A stretch of 9,745 bases of DNA. Origin: Dehalococcoidia bacterium UBA6495. GTDB taxonomy: Bacteria; Chloroflexota; Dehalococcoidia; Lucifugimonadales; UBA826. Below the pieces are notes generated by a model. It was not told where the DNA came from, did not search any database, and saw only the letters and a list, made by a program, of their open reading frames with translations. Shown here piece by piece: positions 6,593 through 9,745 of the stretch. Both the position numbers and the translations under genes were made by a program. The first letter of the stretch is position 1. Each line of letters begins with the position of its first letter. Location of the stretch: contig DJMH01000064.1 in assembly GCA_002435305.1 (NCBI GenBank), positions 1-9,745 of the forward strand, given 5' to 3'.

Positions 6593-8074
6593 TTAGAAGA
6601 TTGCCTTGTCACCCAGAACATCTCTAATCAATAAACGACTTTTCTGACTTGATCGTATTTTTTGATCCAATATTTTCGGGTTTCCCCATCTTTCCAATAT
6701 ATTGTCGAGGAGTTGCCGCTCCTGACTCTCATATTTCGTTTGACCGGCCAGATTTTCAAATTCACCCGGATCATTTTTGAGATCATACAACTCAACATCT
6801 GATGATTCCCCAACCGAACCCCCATGACTGTAACAAAGTTTAAATGAACCTTTTCTAATCATAGCTCTGGGCCTATCGGTCCCGTGAGCTAAATGTTCTG
6901 AAAAAGCCTCCCCTCTCACGCTTGAATCTTTGCTGGTCATGAGCGGAACCAAAGATTCCCCATCCAGTTCCATCAATCTGATTACTTCCGGGGATATTCC
7001 TGCAAGATCAAGTATGGTGGCGGTGGCGTCAACAAGGGATACTGGGACATTATGACGCGTTTCGCAGGGTAATACTTTTGGCCAACTTATCTGTAATGGC
7101 ACCCTCACCGACTGCTCATAAAAGTTCATCTTTCTCCACAATCCGTGCTCACCTAATGATTCTCCGTGATCCGAGGTATATATCACAACGGTGTTTTCGA
7201 ATAAACCCTGATCTTCTAACGTTTGTAAGAGGCGGCCAATCTTATCGTCGAGGAAAGTAATTAATCCATAATACGCAGCCCTCGCACGACGAATTTCATC
7301 TTCTGAATACCCATCAAAATTCAAAGCTTGTCTTGTTCTTCGCGCTGCATCAGGGAGATTTTCAAGATGACCCTGGGGGTTCATAGGTAAATCGGCGTGT
7401 TCTGGGTAATACATAGAGAAATACGGTTCCGGGACTACAAATGGAAAGTGGGGTGCGACAAATCCTACACATAATGCCCAGGGATTGGTTTTCCTATCCT
7501 CAGATTGAAGATATTCTACAGCTCTCTCTTCTATTAAATTATCGGCATCGATCATGGGGGTTGTTCCAGCACCTGCCTCCTGCACGCTTGCCCACGGTTC
7601 TGATGCGGTAGGAACCCCATCTTCCCACGGAAATATAGGATGTCCGCCACCGGGATCTAGGTTAAGAGAAGCTCGATCATCTTCAGGCGGGTCACCGTGA
7701 GGATCGTGAGCTAACTGATCTCCGAAACCGTGAAGCCTGTCTGGGCCAATTAGATGCATTTTCCCTGACAAGGCACAATCATATCCTGCAGACCTGAGAG
7801 CATAAGGCCAGGTCATTACATCAGAAGGAAGAGGGGTGGCGTTATCCCAGCCTTCACAATTTGAAACCTGCTTACCGGTCATGAAGGACAACCTAGAAGG
7901 AACGCATAACGGTGCGTTACAGTACGCTGAGTCAAAAACATTACCTTCTTTTGCCAGCCTGTCCATATTCGGTGTTTTGACAAAACGATGACCGTAAGTG
8001 CTAGACCACATCGGCGCATGTTCGTCGGACATAATGACAAGAAAATTCGGCTTTTCGTTTATGGAAACCGACAT
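6593..8074 (-). CDS. Type I (Cys-type) sulfatase, choline-sulfatase-like
   Basis: A 493-residue sulfatase of the alkaline phosphatase superfamily. The signature CVPSR (57-61) contains Cys57, which must be converted to formylglycine for activity. The metal site includes Asp17 in MSDEH and Asp302/His303 in TSDHGESLGEHGLW. Other expected active-site residues are Arg61, Lys105 and His107 in LSGKMHLIGPDRLHGF, His209 in VAPHFPF, and Lys315 in LWRKMNFYE. The phrase SGKMH.IGPD.LHGF and the region RRARAAYYGLITFLDDKIG resemble choline sulfatases (BetC) and their relatives, which cleave sulfate esters in the cytoplasm; the lack of a signal peptide agrees. Choline-O-sulfate itself is not proven: no choline oxidation genes are nearby. 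The ATG at 8074 has AGGGGGA on the minus strand (8081-8087) 6 bases upstream. It is 50 bases downstream of the ADP-ribosylglycohydrolase-like gene on the same strand, so the two probably share a transcript. The formylglycine-generating enzyme must be encoded elsewhere. Confidence 0.9.
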   Translation of the reverse strand: MSVSINEKPNFLVIMSDEHAPMWSSTYGHRFVKTPNMDRLAKEGNVFDSAYCNAPLCVPSRLSFMTGKQVSNCEGWDNATPLPSDVMTWPYALRSAGYDCALSGKMHLIGPDRLHGFGDQLAHDPHGDPPEDDRASLNLDPGGGHPIFPWEDGVPTASEPWASVQEAGAGTTPMIDADNLIEERAVEYLQSEDRKTNPWALCVGFVAPHFPFVVPEPYFSMYYPEHADLPMNPQGHLENLPDAARRTRQALNFDGYSEDEIRRARAAYYGLITFLDDKIGRLLQTLEDQGLFENTVVIYTSDHGESLGEHGLWRKMNFYEQSVRVPLQISWPKVLPCETRHNVPVSLVDATATILDLAGISPEVIRLMELDGESLVPLMTSKDSSVRGEAFSEHLAHGTDRPRAMIRKGSFKLCYSHGGSVGESSDVELYDLKNDPGEFENLAGQTKYESQERQLLDNILERWGNPKILDQKIRSSQKSRLLIRDVLGDKAIF

Positions 8075-8124
8075 TATTCTTCCCCCTTAGCTTTTTTAGT
8101 TTCCTGCTAGGAACCGCCGGAAGG

Positions 8125-9186
8125 TTATTGATTCATTTTAGTAAGCATTTCTGAGACCTCACCCAAATCTTCCTGTCTCCTCTGTATCACGCCTTGAAGC
8201 TGCTTCGCTATGTCTACGTAATTAAATCCAGACAGATCCAACGGCTTGTCACCCGTACCGTATTGAGGTTTAGAATAATCAGTTTCTGATGTTGATACGT
8301 TTGAGGCTTTTTCAACCCATTCCTGAGGAAGTCCACTAACTCCATGTAATGCACCTACTATTCCACCCACCATTGCACCGATAGTGTCAGCATCTCTACC
8401 AAAGTTAGCGGCGTATGTAATAGCCTTTCTAGGTGATCCGTTAGAGAGGTATAAAATTGCTAATGTTGCAGGCAGGGTTTCTCTCGAATCACACAATACT
8501 GGTCTCAGGGAAGACTCATAATAGGATTGCCTGAATTTTTCGTATGTCCCCTCTCTTTCTGCCAAGGCCAAGGCATTTGAGATGAGCTCTAATAAAAGCT
8601 TTGAACTAAGTGGTGCTAAATATTTATACGAAGTTCCTATAATTTCTTCCATGGTAATGCTAGGTTTGAATGCTGCAGCAACCGCTGCTGCGATAACACA
8701 CGCAGCATCCCTACAAAAACCAGTCGGCCCATTATGTATTAGAGAAGCGATTTCCTGTGTTTCGAGTGATGCCTGTCGAGGATTGCCTGCATTGATAATA
8801 CCCATAGGAGAAATTGCCATAGCAGTTGAGGAGCTTTGCATATTTCCCCAGCCAGCGTATGCAGGTAGCGATAAACCTTCTGAAAATTTATGAAAAGCAT
8901 TCTTCACAGATATGAACCAAAGCCGGTAATTCTGCTCGCGATAGTCTATAAATGATTGCGCGAAGGCATCGACGTTTGGGTATCCTTCACTTTTAAATAT
9001 AGCACTCAGAAGTTGATGTTTCACAGCGGTGTCATCTGTACCGAGACCCTTGAAGTCTGTTATGCCTTCAGGACCATATTTGTCTTGAATTTCGCCGTAG
9101 GTCAATCCTTCTCCTGGAGCGCCCATAGCGTCCCCAATCATTCCACCCAAAAGGCTACCATGAATTTTATCTAGTAATTGGTTCAT
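8125..9186 (-). CDS. ADP-ribosylglycohydrolase (ARH) family protein
   Basis: A 353-residue all-helical ARH-fold protein. The N-terminus KIHGSLLGGMIGDAMGAPGEG (7-27) is the family opening. The metal-binding motifs are GTDDT (49-53, Asp51/Asp52) and GRDADTIGAMVGG (263-275, Asp265/Asp267), which together hold two magnesium ions in known ARH proteins. SSSTAMAISPMGIINAG (118-134) matches the family's central substrate-side helix. Characterised members remove ADP-ribose from proteins or nucleic acids, or regulate nitrogenase (DraG); many bacterial ones beside metabolic genes have unknown substrates and may act on other N- or O-glycosides. The C-terminal stretch after about residue 300 (QYGTGDKPLDLSGFNYVD, then a glutamine-rich helix) lies beyond the core. 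The ATG at 9186 is preceded on the minus strand by GGAGA (9197-9201), 10 bases away. It is the upstream gene of a likely two-gene transcript with the sulfatase, which hints at a glycoside-processing role rather than protein de-ADP-ribosylation; this is inference. Confidence 0.87.
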   Translation of the reverse strand: MNQLLDKIHGSLLGGMIGDAMGAPGEGLTYGEIQDKYGPEGITDFKGLGTDDTAVKHQLLSAIFKSEGYPNVDAFAQSFIDYREQNYRLWFISVKNAFHKFSEGLSLPAYAGWGNMQSSSTAMAISPMGIINAGNPRQASLETQEIASLIHNGPTGFCRDAACVIAAAVAAAFKPSITMEEIIGTSYKYLAPLSSKLLLELISNALALAEREGTYEKFRQSYYESSLRPVLCDSRETLPATLAILYLSNGSPRKAITYAANFGRDADTIGAMVGGIVGALHGVSGLPQEWVEKASNVSTSETDYSKPQYGTGDKPLDLSGFNYVDIAKQLQGVIQRRQEDLGEVSEMLTKMNQ

Positions 9187-9240
9187 TGGTAAATAATCTC
9201 CATAACTTATATAGCAATTAGTTTTTACAGTGTATAGCTA

Positions 9241-9309
9241 CTAGGAACCGTTTGCCCACCCGCCATCAATGACATGAGCTCGTCCGGTCGTAAAGCCACT
9301 CTTATCGGA
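9241..9309 (-). pseudogene. C-terminal remnant of a short-chain dehydrogenase/reductase
   Basis: Read on the minus strand, 22 codons ending in a TAG stop (9241-9243) encode SDKSGFTTGRAHVIDGGW followed by ANGS. This is the near-invariant end of classical SDR enzymes ('..SD.s.f.TG..i.vDGG'). Directly upstream, the frame is interrupted: a TAA lies at 9316-9318, and neither the adjoining codons nor the next 150 bases give back an SDR body, including the YxxxK site. A GCC TCC pair (Ala-Ser) sits just beyond the stop, as if a short insertion of about 12 bases had split an 'AS/DK' junction. It lies 54 bases upstream of the ARH-like gene in the same direction, suggesting the minus-strand unit once began with, or was joined to, an SDR gene. 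It is not part of the intact SDR at 9591, which lies on the other strand. Confidence 0.7.
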
Positions 9310-9578
9310 TGTTAGTTAGGAGGCGGGCCAAGGAATTCCGTCCCGTATTTTAACTGCTGAATATTTCCTGTAAGTTCACTCTATAGGGTCATTCAGTCGG
9401 GAAAATGTCGGCAAAACTAACTAGGTAGGGGAGAAAATAGTGACGCCCAGGAAGGGACTCGAAACCCCACCATACTTACGCATCTAATCGCCATTTCATT
9501 GGTCTATAAATGGTTTACACTTTTACCGGTCGGGTATTCAACGAACCATCGGCAACAAGGAATACAAAACTAAATTTT

Positions 9579-9585
9579 GGGGAGA
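9579..9585 (+). promoter_or_regulatory. Ribosome binding site of the SDR gene
   Basis: GGGGAGA lies 5 bases before the ATG at 9591 and supports that start. Confidence 0.6.
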
Positions 9586-9590
9586 ATCCA

Positions 9591-9745
9591 ATGAGATTAC
9601 TTGATGGTAAGAAAGTTCTAATTACTGGAGCTAGAAAAGGAATCGGACGCGGCATAGCAATAACTTTAGCAAATGAAGGTGCGGATGTCGGCATAAATGA
9701 TATTTTAGATGACGAATTCGTCAAAAAACTGCTGGGGATAATTTC
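9591..9745 (+). CDS. Short-chain dehydrogenase/reductase, N-terminal part
   Basis: The first 51 codons of a classical SDR, cut by the window edge. The start MRLLDGKKVLITGARKGIGR holds the dinucleotide-binding motif TGxxxGIG (Thr12, Gly13, Gly17, Gly19) after the first strand. The second strand ADVGINDIL ends with Asp37, an acidic residue that usually selects NAD(H) over NADP(H). The catalytic Ser-Tyr-Lys residues lie outside the window, so the substrate cannot be suggested. It is divergent from the ARH-like gene and separated from it by the spacer with the SDR remnant. The family call is secure. Confidence 0.88.
   Translation, partial: MRLLDGKKVLITGARKGIGRGIAITLANEGADVGINDILDDEFVKKLLGII

Larger units (their letters stand above)
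9187..9590. other. 404-base divergent spacer holding a gene remnant
   Basis: The spacer lies between the minus-strand ARH-like gene and the plus-strand SDR gene. It holds the SDR remnant (9241-9309) and otherwise no recognisable gene. A TATAAA at 9505-9510 and a TTTACA at 9514-9519 lie upstream of the plus gene, but neither has a convincing partner box. Part of the remainder (about 9310-9480) may be further decayed coding sequence in broken frames. Confidence 0.5.

Noticed and set aside
8101..8113. Small hairpin TTCCTGCTAGGAA between the ARH-like and sulfatase genes
   Set aside because: A 5-pair stem with no T-run in the direction of transcription; it lies inside a likely cotranscribed pair, and a terminator is not supported.
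8107..9250. The 10-base word CTAGGAACCG at 8107-8116 and 9241-9250
   Set aside because: Dozens of matching 10-base pairs are expected by chance in a window of this size, so it is not evidence of a repeat pair.
9454..9466. A tRNA T-loop-like sequence (minus strand GGTTTCGAGTCCC)
   Set aside because: The stem around the loop mispairs, and no matching 5' acceptor strand, anticodon arm or D-arm was found upstream, so neither a tRNA nor a clear attachment site is supported.

Overview
The window reads as a chromosomal catabolic region from an uncultured bacterium. Flavin/F420 monooxygenases of the luciferase-like family, a short-chain dehydrogenase, a class III CoA-transferase, an unaccompanied xanthine-dehydrogenase-type molybdenum subunit, a Cys-type sulfatase and an ADP-ribosylglycohydrolase-like protein lie together. 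This mix, with AGGAG-type ribosome binding sites, spacious intergenic gaps and moderate base composition, resembles what is known of SAR202-like or other Dehalococcoidia Chloroflexota. That placement is inference from gene content only; there is no rRNA or marker gene here.

Layout, left to right. (1) Plus strand: the last 74 codons of a luciferase-like monooxygenase, then a uronate-dehydrogenase-like epimerase/dehydratase (276-1037), then a complete luciferase-like monooxygenase (1296-2228). (2) A gap with no recognisable gene (2229-2570). (3) Minus strand: a 764-residue molybdopterin-binding dehydrogenase subunit (2571-4865), visibly richer in G+C than its neighbours and without its usual Fe-S and FAD partner genes. 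(4) A 412-base divergent spacer with two inverted repeats that could be operators. (5) Plus strand: a formyl-CoA:oxalate CoA-transferase-like protein (5278-6474), followed by a hairpin region that converges with (6) a minus-strand pair: an ADP-ribosylglycohydrolase-like gene (8125-9186) upstream of a choline-sulfatase-like sulfatase (6593-8074). (7) Just upstream of that pair lies the broken C-terminal end of a short-chain dehydrogenase on the minus strand (9241-9309). (8) Plus strand: the first 51 codons of a different short-chain dehydrogenase, cut by the window edge.

Taken together, these enzymes could oxidise sugars or uronates (epimerase, SDRs), oxygenate or cleave difficult small molecules (luciferase-like enzymes), hydroxylate an aldehyde or heterocycle (molybdenum enzyme), activate an acid by CoA transfer, and release sulfate from an ester. 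A single shared pathway is not demonstrated: the genes form at least four separate transcription units in both orientations. I see no CRISPR array, rRNA, tRNA, transposase or prophage gene, and no clear new defence or mobile system. The most notable points are the SDR remnant, the compositionally distinct orphan molybdenum subunit, the CoA-transferase lacking the oxalate-enzyme glycine loop, and the 31-base inverted repeat in the divergent spacer.
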